Part shown: positions 10,685-25,386 of the stretch, piece by piece
How positions within the stretch are numbered: the stretch's first letter is position 1
Layout: the number at the start of each line of letters is the position of its first letter
Notes under the pieces: generated by a model
The model's database searches: none
What the model was told of the DNA's origin: nothing
Seen by the model: the letters and a program-made list of their open reading frames with translations, nothing else
Translations under genes and position numbers: made by a program
NCBI RefSeq assembly: GCF_014851395.1
Contig: NW_024044348.1
Location: 30,337,874 to 30,401,873 of the forward strand
Reading direction: 5' to 3'
Origin: Micropterus salmoides
Taxonomy: Eukaryota > Chordata > Actinopteri > Centrarchiformes > Centrarchidae
DNA length: 64,000 nt

Positions 10685-13600
10685 AGACCTTTCCAAGGTG
10701 TGTTTTAAACACAATACAGCTGGGACAAAATAAACCTCATGTTAGTGAATATCACAGATGTTGACAGCACGTACTCAACATCCCCCTATCCCTCTCACTG
10801 GCGTGTACCTGTATATTTTGATTCATGATCTTAGAGCTTCCTCGTCTGACCGTTGTCTGACCAGACCTACAGCTAAATAGCATGTTTGCTTTGAAGGTGC
10901 AATAGGTGTCATATGGTAATCATCGCAATCCCATATTACTTAAAACTCTGGAGGCATGTAGGAGGTACTCCTGCAATGGCTTCATGAAGGTAAAGTGAGA
11001 CAATGTACAAATCAAATGACTACCAGAATGCTAAAACCACAGTGTGGGAGCAGTGCCCTAGATATTTGCACTGACTTAATCCAATTGAAATAGTATGAGT
11101 GAGTTGCAGGGGCTCCCAGGTCTGTTGCTTGCTTATGTATGTGATGCATAATAGAAGTTGACGAGGTTGGTGATAGATCACAGCCCAGGTAATGTAAACA
11201 CATTAATCCCTCAGGGTTCATGTGCATGTTCTTTCTCTCTTTTCTCTTTCTCTTTCTATCAGTCTCTCTCTATCTCTCCCTCCGAGAACCCCCCCCCCCC
11301 CCCATGTTCATCATCTTCCCTAAATGCGTTAGTGGAGCACAAACCAGAAGCAGCCTTAATCTGTCAACATGCCCTTTAATTGGAGGAAGAAAACAACATG
11401 TGCTTCTGGTTGTGCCATTCCTAAGTGCACATGCCAAAGAAACACAGAGTTCACGGAAGAAGTGATCCCAGGAGAGCAGGGCATAATTAAAAGTATCTTT
11501 TAATAGGCTTGTAATGCTGAGCCTGACTCTTGTTGCCTTAAGTAGAGGGCAAACTCTGTGGCTGGAGACGGACATGCAGGGGGCTTCTGCTGAGGGAGCC
11601 TGTAAATGATACATTGCCTGGCCGTCATCAGACATGCAGTCTCGGCCTCAGTCACCACACTCGGGGACAACAACCACTTTCCACTCCTGCCGCGGACACC
11701 TCGGCTCACCCATTCCCATGTTCTTTTGTTCCCCAAATGAGGGATTCTCCTCAACAACATCACCTCTCCTTCTCTCCTCCTGGGCCACTTTGGCAAGTTG
11801 TGTTCTACCTCCTACTCACAGCACCAGTGGGGAGTGAGAAATGGGACTAAGGGGTTGATTTGGGGCCTGCTGCACTGTAATCAAATGAGACTGCTTAGGG
11901 GAGAGGAGAAGGAGGAGGTGGAGTATTATGTTCTGCCGTGCATTCCACTGCAGCATTGTTTTTTTTGTGTGTGTTTTTGTCAGGGCAGACTTTGATGCTG
12001 TATCCCCTTACCTTTGTAGTCCCGGCAGCCATGTTTCATAAACACAGAATAGGAAACATCCTCAGCATTAGAAATTTAGATTGCTGCTTTCCTCCTGCCA
12101 CTCTGCATTCCACACGTGCCCAGTCACATTCTCCTTCTCCCAGTGCTGAGGTATTAAGTTTCCTCTCCCATGCCTCTGATACATTTAAACATCTTACAAT
12201 CAGCCCCTTTTATTCTGTGTGTCATGTATAATCTGTGGCAACAACAATGCCAACATGGCTCTATGTTGTTTTCTCTCTCTTGGTACTGAAGTATTCCGCT
12301 GCCACTGTTTTGTTTCAGGACAATTGCACATGCAAAATGCTTACTTGCTTGAAATTGAGAAGGGGCCAGGTGTTCAATTTAGACCTTGTCTTTATGATTG
12401 AGAGTGTAATATTAATATCAAGCTAAGCATTCTATAGTATACGCCTGGCTTTGTGTTATCACACAGGGAATAGGCAGTGCTCAGTTGTCTTTGTAGTTAA
12501 CTGAAAATCTCAATGGGATCCAGTATAATGTTATTCTAAATCTATCTTAACTCATTAAAACCCAAAGTGTTCAGCTCTGCTTCCCACATTTTATTGTCTT
12601 ACTGCAGTCTTCGCAATGTACTGTATTCTCAGTAGACTAATTTCACATTTAATCGAATATTTAAATGTCAAACATGGATGAGAATCATGGCAAAATAATG
12701 AAATTACCTCTGCAAAAGGGTATTTTTATTAGACATGGTACAGATTTTACTTTTGGCATCAGATACCTTCTTCTCTGTACTATGCTGAGCCCCAGGTCTT
12801 TCTCCTCCTCCTTCTCTTCTTCTTCGTCTTCGAGAGAGTATCAGTTTTGTCCAACATCTGACACACTGCCCTGGGTGATTGAGCTAGACGTGGAAAGCCA
12901 AAGCGCAGTTGCTCTCCTTAATGCCTGACACCTGGTGCAGATTTGGAGGGGATTGCACTACAGGTACTACCTTACCTCTTCCCCAATCCCAGAAAGTCCC
13001 TGAGGTATTTCCTTTTCTGTCTGTGGCCATGTTTGTTTCTCATCTGTTTTGCCACCCAACTCTTCTGCCTGTGTCAAAGTCGGCCCCTGTGTTGGGATTA
13101 GGGTAATAAGGTGTTGAAATATGATGCCCATCATCCCTTTGATGCACACTGTTCTGATTTGTTAAGGTATTTTTTTAGGCCCCAAAAGATATCAATAGGA
13201 TTAACATCAATTGCAAGTGTATTCCAAGTTTTCAACAGAGCTTTTGTGCCATTCATACTTACAATGTAGTGTTTCAGCAAAGAAAGTGACACATTTTGAT
13301 TATATCAAAACATTTCCTATGCTAACATCATTAATTTCCTAATCCCACATGTCTTCTAGCTTGTATCTGTTTGTTCCTGTTGTTTATACCGCCTCCCGGC
13401 CCCACCACACCCCCTGTCAGGGTGTGGTTTACAACTGGACACGTTACTCAGGAGTGTTGCTGCTCACCTTACAGCTTGCAGGCACATCTGCAGGCTGTCC
13501 TGGGACAGCGTTACTAGCCCGTCAGTGTCACCTGACCTGGGAATGGAGGGGATTTTGTTGTGCCAAGTGGAGGCATTGTATCCAGAAAGTGCGAAATAGG

Positions 13601-14500
13601 CTTCCTACCAAAAATACAGATTAAAAGCAGAATTAAAAAAAACAAACAAAAAAACAGCTTTTGAATAGATATTCTTTGATTGTTTCAAATCATGTTCTAA
13701 GCAGATGTTTGGACAATGAATATATTTGATGCAAAATTATAATAATGTGGCAAACATAAGCACAGTGTTGACGACATCATAATAGATATATTGTGTGAGA
13801 TACTCCACAATGATTCACCTGGATATTATAGTAAAATATATTTTGAGCATCAGTGAAACACAAGCAAGTGCACTCTTGGTGAGCTTCATAGGCACACTGT
13901 TTATGTTGACACATGCAACTGTCTTCCTGATGCAAATGCAATCTAAACATTAGGCAAAGGGAAGGCAAGCGTAGCCCATAAAGGCTGTGAGCTCCAAACA
14001 CTTTGAACAGACAACTATCACTAATCACTCCCAGAGCAGTGCGGCGTGTAATTACTCTGCCAAACGTTTGCCTTTCACAGCTTAGCACCGGGAGCCCTGA
14101 CCCTGCGCTTCCCTGTCTTTCCTCACCACCGTGCATGTGGAAGGGGAGGACAGACCCCCCCCCCCTTCTCTATTGGCCGAGGGGGTAGGCAAGCTGAGCT
14201 CCCTCTCAATATTTAGAGAAAGAGTGGAGGAGGGAAGAGAGAGGGAGAAAGACAGGGAGGGAGAGGACTGAGGTTGGTGCTTCCGGCTTTGTGGGAGCCC
14301 ATTTAAACAGGCTTTGAAACCCTAGCCATCCGGAGATCAGAAATAGCCTTATTGACTGCATGGGCCCAGAAGTGACTGTGCACACAGGGTTCTTAGAGTT
14401 CACCCTTCCTCACCACTCAGAACAGGAGGGGAGCATCGCATTCTATTGCCATCTACAAAGACTATGAGCATTCATTTTACATCAGGAGAAAAATAATATT
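10681..14500. other. gene-free intergenic stretch
   Basis: No supported gene. It contains pyrimidine-rich and poly-C tracts (15 C at 11289-11303; 11 C at 14155-14165). Open frames of 60-120 codons on both strands overlap one another and show no domain, which is what chance gives in this composition. Confidence 0.55.
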
Positions 14501-14539
14501 GTTCTGGCTTTTTTCATGTCAATAGGTTGTGCCGTTGTA

Positions 14540-14830
14540 TAATTTCTTGCAGTGCATGGCGTCTAATTGTCCTTACTCTCCTCTCCCTCAGTCTTATTTA
14601 CTCATATTAGTGATGCGGCTGTCAGCGTGCTGTGTGATCTGTCCTCTGTCTGGGTGAACGCTGATAAGATGACACAATGCAAATATGAAGTGTGAGGGAG
14701 CCGCCTTGGCAAGCAGGTAGGGTGTGCAGGGACCGGGATCTCATAATGACTATTAGCTGGATTTCACAGCCTGCTTCTGATCTCTTGCAATGACAGGGGC
14801 CTTTATAAGAGGATGGGTGTGCCACTACCC
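14540..14830. promoter_or_regulatory. candidate cis-regulatory element
   Basis: Unique sequence with TCTAATTG, ATGCAAAT (14678-14685, octamer-like) and CTATTAGC cores, free of repeats until the CA-rich tract starting near 14841. Confidence 0.25.
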
Positions 14831-15599
14831 CTCCTAATATCTCACACACATACATGCACCCGTGCATGCACACATGCACCCAAAGACACACACACACACA
14901 CAATGGCCCATAATATATATGAGACTGTGTTATATGGCGTTTGGTACTCTATGTCACATTTTTTAAAAAGATTTTCTTCTTTTATTTCTTCTTTTTCTGA
15001 TTAACTTATAAAGTAAAGTAAGGGTGTTTTCATATTTTTTAGCTGACAATGGAAATACGGAACTTTAAAGCTCAAATGATCATTTCAGCATATTATAGAC
15101 GCATAATGTATCCTTATCTTAATTTCACTACTAGTCATCTTCACCATATTGTCATACACGTCACCACTGTTGTACAAGTTCATTTAGACTTGCAGTAGCT
15201 TAAAGAGCTCTCTTGGTTGCTGCATGATCTTGTAAAGGCTTTTCAGAGAGCCCCATTTTATCACTGATGTAGTAATTTCACTTCATCAGTCAGTTGTGAC
15301 TAAAAATACATCAGGGATTAGCTTCATGGCCAGACTATCTTACACAGCTTTGATAACATAATGGGGCCTGGTTGCTCGTGGTTACAGTCATCTGATATGA
15401 AGGTTCATAACATTCAAAACTACACTTAGAATACTACAGGGTTTTTGAAAAAGAAGAATGATAGTGTGATCTTTTTAAACTCTAATGAAAATGATGTGTC
15501 TTCCCTTTTAATGCCTTTGTAGGAGCATTTTGCGAAGATGAAAACAGCGCCCACCCCCACTCCTTCCCCTTTCCCTTTTCTATTCCACACAAATTAGCT

Positions 15600-15800
15600 A
15601 TGGTCCTGGAGGGCAAAATGACAAGAGGTTACTGGAAGACTGTGTGTTTAATTAATTGAAAAATGCTTAAATTGCTTTTACAGTTGTTATGTGGAGTGAA
15701 AAAAGGGAATCCGTGTTGCCAGTACTCAACCATAATTAGCACCCACGGGAATTAAATATTTAGCATTAGCTGTGTTGCAGCACTTAGGACACAAATTTCT
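15600..15800. promoter_or_regulatory. candidate cis-regulatory element, homeodomain-core rich
   Basis: About 200 nt with TTTAATTAATTG, CCATAATTAGC and GGAATTAAATATT, several TAATTA-type cores in a short unique stretch. Inference from motif density. Confidence 0.3.
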
Positions 15801-17479
15801 ATTTTAACTATGAAAGTGAGCCTGTCTTAAGTGCATGAGTCTGTGTGGACAGCTGTGCAAAGGGGAACAGCACAGGATATTTCAGCGAGACACCCCAGTG
15901 GCATTCTGGGTCCTTCCACATCACATGTGTAAGAGATATGGCAGTTGTATTCCCAAGGGTTAGGCATTACTCAGAGTATTTAGTTTTCTAATTAGGCTGA
16001 GGGCCTTCGTCCATGCCTGCCACCACCATGGGAGCCAATGAGAATTTCCTCTCTTATGTGTCAACTCTCTCTCTCTCTGAGACACAGAGAGAAAAAAAAA
16101 AAAAAATGGAGGGAGGGAAAGAAAGAGAAAGCATGTGTGAAAATGAGAGAGAGATACACACATGGTTGAGGGAGAAATAAAAGACCTGGGGAAAAGCCTT
16201 TGTTTATTCCAACTTTAATTACACATAGCCTTTAATGACTCCGCTGGTGTGTTTGAGGCTAGAGCGAGAGAGAGGCTGTGGAGCCTTAATGATCTGTAGT
16301 AGTGGATGTCAGCCGAGCCGTGGGGGACTTAAAGCACATTTTTAACAGTCCCTTTTGGTTTGGGCCTAGAGGCGACAGCGCAAATGGGGTTCATGCTAAG
16401 CCACACTAGACTCAGGGACTACTTCGGTGTCTGGTCAGCCTCTTTCACAGAGGGGCCGGGCCATTTGGAGGCATCAGCAGCTGACCGCAGCAACTGTTGG
16501 ACTTGTCAGTGTGCATCAGGTTACCCACTAATGAGAAGTAATAAGGGTTATCCGAACTTTATAAGACTTTGATCTTTGTGCACAGTGGGATTTAGACATA
16601 GAGTCGGAAAAGGTACGGCAAGATTGGAACTGGAATTTGACCCCCCTTTAGCATGTGTGTAGAGGAGGGTGGAGAAAAGGCAGCACATAGGTAATTAAAA
16701 GCTCTAACTTTGGAGTTTGGATGAACATTTGCGGAGTGTAACATATTGTAGGCTCAACCGAAATGGATATCTTGGATTAGTCACTCATGGGGAGGGACAC
16801 AGGAGATTACCAGTGGAGTGGAAGGTTGTCCAAAAATCACAGTGGTCAAACACAGTTGCTGTCAAAATACAACATACCATAAAGGGCCACCACAAACACA
16901 ATTTATCTTTCCAAACTTGGATCTTGCTCTGGGAAAGATACATTAGGACATTAAACTCAAAGCAGATGACTGTACTGGATTAAATCACTGAATCATGTTC
17001 AATTAACACAACAGCCCCTTGAACAGCTGTGTTATTTGTTTTGACACACAGTTCTCTAAAAAATTCAACCACCTCAGCTTCAGCTCAGAACGTTAAAACC
17101 CCTTGTTCTGTAAAACAAATTCTCCGGATTATTCAAAGCTCTAAGAATTAGAATGGAAAAATCCATGCGTAAAATTACCGTCCATTCAACTTCAGGCGAT
17201 ATTTTCCTCTAGAGGCAAATATGTTAATTGGGCTTCCTAAAGTAGCTCAATCCTCAGGTTATTTAATTTCCCCAAAAGCCTTAGCTGTGCTGAATTCAGA
17301 GGGAATATGGGTGTAAAACTCTTCACACCAGCAAGATGGCCATCGAGGGAAAAAAACAGTAACAGGGAGAAATGGAAAAGAGAATAATAGTGAAGGTTAT
17401 AAAGAAGAGAAATATATGTGGTGTGTTGAAAGCTTCTATGTAAGACATAGCAGATTATATTGACAAAAAAAAATGGGAA

Positions 17480-17800
17480 AAGTTATTTTAATCTTGCATG
17501 ATGTGGTATGTTAATATGTTAATGGAGCAGCAAGCCACTAAATCACAAAATTGTACGTAATGCAGCTGTGAATAAAACTGAACTGGGCTTGATCTGCCAG
17601 AGAATCCTCATGTTCGTGACTGTCATGTTGTCTAATTACTTCTGTGTGCAGCTCGGTGGCTGGCCCTTAGTGCTCCAGCAGCCTGGTCAAAAAGACATCC
17701 TGGCAGGGTCCCAGGGTGGATGCATCACCCACGCACACTGCTCTCGCCAGCTCCCAGAAGTCTTTGTGGTGAACCACTGACCGTGCTGCTCCCTATTTTC
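17480..17800. promoter_or_regulatory. candidate cis-regulatory element
   Basis: Unique sequence with two GTTAAT units (TATGTTAATATGTTAATGG), TAATGCAGCTG and CTAATTAC; CAGCTG is an E-box. No repeat content. Confidence 0.25.
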
Positions 17801-20749
17801 CTCCAGCCCAGCAAATAATGTGTCAGAAAAAGATTATTGATAGCCCATAAAAGAAGAGGCCGAAATGTTGTTGCCTCTCTGCTTCAACTTCACCGAACAA
17901 TACAAGTGCTAAACCATCAGTTTGAATGCTGCATTGCCCCTGAAAGAGCACAGCATTTATTTTTCTCATTGTTGTTGTATTTTGAATAAAATGAGCTACA
18001 ACTGGAACATGAACAGACAACAATAACTTCTATTTGTTTAAAATGCTGCTTCTTTTCCTTTACATTTCAAAACCTTGTAGTGAGGTTGGCAACCTTGTAG
18101 TGGGTCTTTTCAAGGAAAAATGAGATTCCTCTAAAGGAACATTTAAATTTCCTCCCTGCTCTGTTGAGTCATTCACAGTTTCGCCCAGTTTACCAGACGA
18201 TGGCAAAGCTTTTGCTCATCTGGCCTAAATGTGGCCTGAGTGGGTGATTCTCAGACACACGAGGGAAGCTATATTTACAGAATTAACAACACACTCCATC
18301 CGCCACACAACAGCTGCCTGCTACACTTAGCTGATTGAGACTGCAGGCCCGCTTGCAGAGCACCGTGATTGAACAGTTGGGGCAGCTTTATGTGTGTTTT
18401 GCTCTCCTGATGCTAGAAATCAACACTGACACTCCCATGCAAAAGCAAACACTTGTTCAGGCGGATTGACTGCGTTGGGACTGTTTGTGAGAGGTCTGCC
18501 CCTTTGTTCGGCGTTTCACTTTTGATATTAATCGGCCATCTTATCCACGGGTTCGCTTTCTGGAAGGCAGTTCGTGGTGTGTTGCCGAGATGGAGCAAGG
18601 ATCGGCTCAGCAGTGATGCTGTTAAATGAGAGAGGGAGCGAGTGATTCAAGTCGGTGTGTATATACATGTTTTTTTGCGGTAAAAACTGTTTATGTTCAC
18701 TGCAGGCATAATTCACAGTGTGCGTTAAAGGGCTCTAGGCTATGCAGACACACAACTGGCAAACTATGTCTCCCTATTGTGAGAACAAGAACAAAAAAAT
18801 CTTAAATTCCAAGTATGGGAAATATAACATACTTCTTGATGCTATGTATACCAAAAACACCTGGACATGTTTGAATTTTCCTGTCATGGCCAAATTTTAT
18901 TTCACACTCTACATTATGTTTGTTACTATATTTTCAGTCAAATCCAGATGTCAGTAACTTATACAAAGCCAGACATAAGCAGGGTATCATAACGTATAAT
19001 AGGAATAATGGCCCTTTGATTTTTGGATTTCCTATTGGAACACCTGTCACTTTTTGGCAAGGGCACACCCCAGCACCAGGTCTCCTTTGGTAGCGCTGGG
19101 GGAGGAGTGGATGTATGTGTGTGAGTATGAGTGTGTGAGAGAGAGTGGAAGATGAAACAGCCGCTGCGGAGGCAGTGATCACATAGACAGACGGGGTGAG
19201 TGACAGACAATACCTGCTGTAAAATTCCCTCACATCTCCCCTGATCTGTATTCATAGATCTCGGCTGCTACGCACTGCAAACTGTAGCCCACACCAGCGG
19301 GCTCTTTTGGCGCACCGCCCCGCTCAGTTTCACTCTTGCAACTCACTACACAGGCCCCTTTTTCTCTCCTTCCCAAAATATTTGCTGTCTTTTGTTCTTT
19401 GTCTAAATGATGCCTCTGATCACGAGGTGAAAGCTGAAAGGAGCTCTCTGACAAATATGGACTTTTTCCCATCTCTTCTAATCACACCTAATTCTGCTCC
19501 TTCAAATATAGGGCTCCCCTCTTAATACCTTAGAGATGAGTACTTTTTGTGGGCAACTTTTTATTTCTGGTAAGGGACTGTTCTCCTTGCTCAGCAAGAT
19601 GAATGAAAACCCTCATGTTAAATGTTTTTTTTTTAGCTGTTTCCACCTGCATGCTGCTCAGACTCTTCTCAAATCACTCACATCACTTTCTGGTAATTCT
19701 TTCAGACTTTTGTGGACTGTTTATACTCAGTGAAAGTCCTTCAAAAGGGTTATCGCATGACCATTATCAGCGCTATCAGAGCCTTTGTTTTTGTGCCGCT
19801 ACATCCCCCCCTCGATGACTGACTCCAGGCCTGAAACTTCCTGAAACCTAAGCTATGTTACAAGAGAAACACACACACTCTGAGGACACCACAACACAGG
19901 GGCTGCTCAAACTGGATTAGGTTTGTTGTGGCAGATCTAGGTTTCAGGTTTGACTTGAGTAATGTGTCGTTTAATTTCTTCGGGAATTGTTTTGACAAAA
20001 CAAGTTAGCGTAAAGTCGGAAGTGTCGTCTAAAACGAAAAGGGTGTGTGTGTGTGTGTTTTTTTTTTTTTTTCATGCTCATGTGAAGCATATGTCAGTCA
20101 TCAGCGAAGTGTTAACAGTGGAAGTGACATCAGAACCCTGGAGGGCTTGCACTGCGAGAGAGGCTTTTTGATATGATTTCTCAGAACAGAGAGTTTAGCG
20201 AAAAGAAAGGAGTTGCTCTGTTGATGGAAAAAAGAAATCTTTCTATACAAACAGTGGAGATGAACTGGAAGGTGCTCTGCCACGCTTTTACTGGATCTTT
20301 ATCATTGTAGCTGTCAGCAGAGGTAAATGCCATGATTTGTGTTGCTAAATTACACAGTTAGTGTGACAAGGGTAATTACTCTGACGTTAGCACACACAGA
20401 CGGAGAAATGTTTGTCAGCCATGATTATAATTACAATCATTCTGTGATACTGAAACTGAATAGTGTTGTGTTTGACTGACCTGCATGTTGAAACCAATTT
20501 ACTGTGTTGCTTTGCATTTTTTCCAACTTGATAGGCAACTGGAACTTAAATGTGCCCTTTTTTCTCTGACCATGAGTGGACAGTTGGGACGTAGCTGCCG
20601 ATTGGCCGAAACCCTCAGAGCTGATCTTTATCCTGGCTTGTCTCGGGCTGGAGGTGATGATGCCCACAGCAGCCAGAGATTGATGGGAGGCCAACACAAG
20701 CGGCGGGAATGAGCTCTGGCCTTTGAAGTCGTCCACATGGAGGAAAATT

Positions 20750-21320
20750 GATATATCAGTTTAAACTCTGGACCCTATTAAAGGAGCCCCCGTCAGGTTA
20801 ATGTGATAGCCTCCATGTTACCCCCAGACCCATTCAGGTCAGCCCTAATTCCTGCCCCCGCTCTCTGCAATCTCATTTTAGTTTCCCATCAGTAATGTTT
20901 TTCCATCAGAGGAGCTCTGCTAGGGAGTATATCACACAGTCAAACACTGGGCCATCTCTCTCCCAGAGTGATTTAAACCTCCAGCCAGCAAGTTAATCAC
21001 CATCCAGAGATTCCCATGGCTTTTTTGTACAGGTTGGACGGTCTTTAAAGTAGTAGTCTGTACACCCCCCTAGACAGCACTCTTGCATCCCCTCTTTCCC
21101 CTAGACTCCTCTTCCTTCAAGTCCGGCCTTCCTGAGGACTCAGCCCCTTGTCCCCATGGTCAAACAGCTGAGCAAGGGGCCCCAGGTCAGTGGGGGTGAG
21201 TCCTGTGATCATTAATTTTTAATTACATGCAGAAATACATTTACATTAAAAATGTAGCACGGTGTCTTTTTAATTCAGACACAGTGTATTTATTATTAAA
21301 CCTTTGTCTTGGAGGTCAGC
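20750..21320. promoter_or_regulatory. candidate cis-regulatory element
   Basis: Unique stretch ending in a TAAT-rich segment, 21200-21300, with CATTAATTTTTAATTAC and TTTTAATTCAG. Composition resembles developmental enhancers; conservation untested. Confidence 0.28.
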
Positions 21321-24300
21321 TCACAAGGAATCATCTGTCCATCAGATTCAGGATCGTATGCACCTTTGTCAGGCAGATCATCCCCACATTTTAAACATGT
21401 CTGTTATTCACTTTGATTTTCTTCCTCTGTCATAAGTCATCAAGCTGGTCCAAACTACAGCATCAAAAAGAAATGTCATATCACCAGAATAAAACATGAA
21501 TAAGACTAATGGCAAACATCTATGTTTTAAAGGGACAGTTGACAGTGGTCAAAAGCTGCAGGAATTTAGAAATTCATTTTGATGATAACTAATGTGATCT
21601 TAATCTAGTTCACATTTAGATGTAAACTTTGGCTCCCATACGGTCCTGTAACCATCCTCTGTGGTCTTCTTTGGCTGAAGTTTTGTGAAACCCCCTCGCA
21701 AATTTTCGACATGTGTCTATAGTTGAGTTACAAGCACCTTGCTGCTTTGCATGCTTTAACCCCACAAGTCGTTTATTCTGTAAGTTAGAGCTGAACATTT
21801 TCCCGATGTGTAAAAGAATGTTGTAAATTGCTGATTGGGTTTTCCTACCTGCCAATCCACTGGCCTGTGTTAATTTCAGATTAATATGAAAATTTACAAG
21901 CTACAATCCAGCAAAGTATATTTTGTTTTGTTTTTGTTTTTTGTAATCAGACACACCATATCATTTCAATGTAGGCTAATGCAATTGAAATTACACTCAT
22001 TTGAAAAGTGCACACTCTTATAGTGTGATCCAGTGCATCTGTTTTTTTCACCAGAGAATTTTATTTTGAAGGTACATTAAAAACAAATGTGGATGTGATA
22101 AAAAAAAAAAAGGTAATGTGAAACACCTATCTTTATGTTATTTTTTATCTCTAAATGTAAAAATACATATTTAGGAAATTACGACAGCAGACTGATTAAA
22201 ATATTTATACAATTCATAAATATGTTTTGCTCCACCGTCCAAAGACTATTAAATTTTGGCAATTACACATTTTCTTAAATTTGGCAGGGGAATCAGCAAT
22301 TCATTTCAATAGTTAATAAGATCATCGGTCAATACGAAAAATGCTGACTTCTTAGAACATCCCTTATAATACGACAACCTGCATGTGTCTGTGTTCAAAA
22401 TGTACTTATTATTATTTTGTCAAAAGTAAACTTTTTGTCAGCATAATTCCATCATAGTATATGCTGTAACAGCAGTTAGTTAGTCACCTGATTTTAGGAT
22501 CACTAGCTGTTAATCTCAAGTACCTCTTGAGACTCACTGTTGCCCTGGCACATACAGCCACTCTCGATGTAATCATTGTTTATATATAAGGGAAGCAAGA
22601 TTGTCGAGATGCCCAAGGAGATCCACCCCAATAAAATTAGCTCAAATAATCATCAAGCTGCAACTGCAATGTTTCAAGTGATTTACGTGCATATATAGTT
22701 AGTGGACACAATAACAGGATCATTATAATGTAATTAAGTAGTTATGGAGTGAAAGTAATATTTGTGGAGCTTGTAACAGTTGTGGCAGTGTGCCGGGTTT
22801 GCCTTATAATGTTTGTGAATGTGTGTGTGCATGTCTGAAATTTACAAAACCTTTGCCGATCAGCTTGCTCAGGGTCATGTTGTTTAAATATTCAAACTTT
22901 ATATCCTTGTCTTAAAAAATCTGAGTCATTGCCATATAACAGATACTGCATCTTTTGGTGCTGCTTGTTTCTTTTAGCATTCCTTTATACATTTGCAGAG
23001 CATCCTGTTTCCCAACATTCCATGTGTGAAGAAAGGAAAAAGAGAAAACTCTCAAACAAATTTGTTTATAACAGCGTCTTTTTAGATCTCTGGGCCCATG
23101 CATATTTTGTCTCGTCAGAGTCAGGAGTGTTGAGATTAATCCCATGTTGTTCCTATTATTGGCCTCTCCTGAGACATTATGCTGTGAATGACTGTCTAAG
23201 CGCCATCAGATCCATCAATTGGATTCAAAGAAATGTTATCCATTACTCTCTCCAACCCAGCAGATGTTGAGGTTTTTGTAAGTCGAATTCCTTTATTATG
23301 TTAATACCACTGTTTTGTCACATGCACCATTTCCATTTGAGTGGGGTGGAAAAATCATCAGATGGATTTGGCTCCCTCAATAAGAGATGTTTGACATTCA
23401 ATGAGATGAGAAACATGAAAAACACATTTCAATGGCAAGTGGCATATGACAATCACAACAAGAAGGCCCTTTGAATGAACAGAAGATCACAATATAATTG
23501 TGGCACCATGTTGTGTTTTTTAAGACTGCCTTTTATAAATTTTGCATTGATTACATTGTTTAGAAATGTACAGGATACAAAGGATAGGGACATTTTGTTT
23601 GCAACAATCGCTGTTTTTTCCTCTTTGGCTCAAAATCATTAAAGCTAACAACAACATACAACCATATGGACTTGTAGCCCTGAAGAAACAGAAGAGCAAA
23701 CGATATAGTTGGTTCCCTCCGTTGTTCAAAAAATAAGATTAAATGGCACTGACATACCTGTTCCTAGACACTTGTCTTGTTTGCACACCAGGGTGTGGCA
23801 GGGAGTGTGTGTACTGTAAGTGTATAAATGTGCAGTATCTGCAATGTCAACTCATTGTTTGTACATATTGTTTTTCCCCCTCCCAGCCTGTGAAATTGAA
23901 TGATAATTGACATGGAGCTTCCCGTAAATGTAGTAGAGTTAATCATAAACCTAATTTAGTTTAAGAAGTGGATTTTATTTTAAAAGGAGACACAGATGTA
24001 TATGCATAATAAATGTTTGTGTTTATGTCTGTCTGAGAGTGAGACACTTGAGTGCATGTGTGTTGTGTGCGTGCACATGTACGATGTGTCTGGATGTCTG
24101 CATATCTGCAAGTGCGTGTGTGTGTAAGTCGTAGGCTCAGAGGCATAGCTTGGGTCTGCATGAGGGAGTGTGGTGGCAGAGCACTCCTCTGATAGGCCAG
24201 ATCCAGGGTGCACTGAAGCCTTTCGCATATATATGGAATTTTTGAATATCTAAACCATTATTTAGCATCCAAATCAGTTCTGCTTGTCTGACTGATGGAC

Positions 24301-24879
24301 AATTTCAGTGTGACCCCGGTCTTTTTGCATGTGACCTATACTGTCGGGATTCTTGCATATTGTTTGGATGTTCACGTTGACTCCTCTCCCGTTTTTCTCT
24401 TTGATCCTTTTAGCATGCTCTTTGTGTCGGAATTCATGAAATATTCATAGCTGGACTGTGGCTTTTCCATATCTTTATGTACAATTATTGGCAGGCGTCC
24501 TGTTATGTCGAGCCATCTTAATAGTAGGTATTGGGCTCGGTTAAGTGTGACTTCAGATTTTTCTGACAGTTAAGCTGGTCTGTGTTATGAATTGATAAGG
24601 TGGGACATTATATTTGCAGATTTTGCAGTGTGGTTGCCTTTTTAGCCTACCATTAATATTGATAAAGGAAAATAATATGTCTCATATGAGCAACTAAAGA
24701 TCAGTTATGGAATATGAAATATGGAAAATATTTTATAATATTAATGGTTATTATATTATTATTATAATTAGTAGTAGTAGTAGTATCATTATACATTTGA
24801 TTTGTATTCAAATTACAGAATGTATCAAATGTTTTATTAAGAATTACTGCTTTGGCCTCTCTAATAATCACCTTCATCG
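21321..24879. other. gene-free intergenic stretch
   Basis: No supported gene. From about 21520 a TTAAAGGGACAGTTGACAG stretch resembles the edge of dispersed fish repeats, but I cannot name a family. A candidate regulatory block at 22980-23290 is listed separately. TG-rich sequence (24020-24125) and GTA units (24770-24785) are also present. Confidence 0.5.
22980..23290. promoter_or_regulatory. candidate enhancer with an Otx-type site
   Basis: Unique sequence carrying TAATCC at 23137-23142 within GATTAATCCC (K50 homeodomain type, as used by Otx/Pitx), an ATTATTGG core and CATCAATTGG. A plus-strand frame of 113 codons (22929-23270) crosses it but has no domain and is read as chance. Confidence 0.3.
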
Positions 24880-25165
24880 TCACCTTAATAGAGTCCTGAT
24901 TTGAGGCATGCTGTTTGTGTCGATAATGTTAACAGGGTTAATAGTGTGTTCCTCTCCATCATGACCAGTGCTATTGGCAGCTGGAGTAATTGGACAGAGG
25001 ATGTCATTATTATGCCCCGTGTGCAGCCGAGGATTTGCAGGACCACGGAGGCCTGCGGTGTGGCCCTTGCCAAACACACTGATGTCCTCGGGAGTTCCAC
25101 ATGTAAATACTGTCTATTCTCCCAGCATTTAATAAATGTTTCTGGAGGTTTATTAATGTGCAAAT
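24880..25165. promoter_or_regulatory. candidate cis-regulatory element
   Basis: Unique sequence with GTTAACAGGGTTAATAG, GAGTAATTGG, CATTATTATG and GGTTTATTAATG cores. It overlaps chance frames on both strands. Confidence 0.28.
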
Positions 25166-25348
25166 GGGTGAAAGCGCTGCTCCCCCCGCGCCAGCACAAC
25201 GTGCGCACAGAGGCACAGAGCTGTTTAAGGAGAAGAGATTCACAAATCAGCCGGTGTGAAGTTAAGCCTGTGGCTCTCTCCACTAGGGAACCACTAAGAG
25301 TATTTAATTCTCTCTCTTCCCCTCTCCCCCTCTCTTGTGTGTCACCCG

Positions 25349-25350
<2 letters not shown>

Positions 25351-25384
<34 letters not shown>
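25351..25384. repeat. (TG)n microsatellite
   Basis: About 17 uninterrupted TG units. Confidence 0.94.

Positions 25385-25386
<2 letters not shown>

Larger units (their letters stand above)
14831..20740. other. gene-free intergenic stretch
   Basis: No exon supported. It includes an interrupted CA tract around 14841-14902, a GA-rich stretch around 16065-16160 and a T-run near 20058-20073. Unique motif-rich parts are listed separately. Confidence 0.55.

Noticed and set aside
21520..21870. named transposon starting at TTAAAGGGACAGTTGACAG
   Set aside because: The opening resembles dispersed fish repeats, but the rest matches nothing I can name and no terminal repeats or duplication were found.
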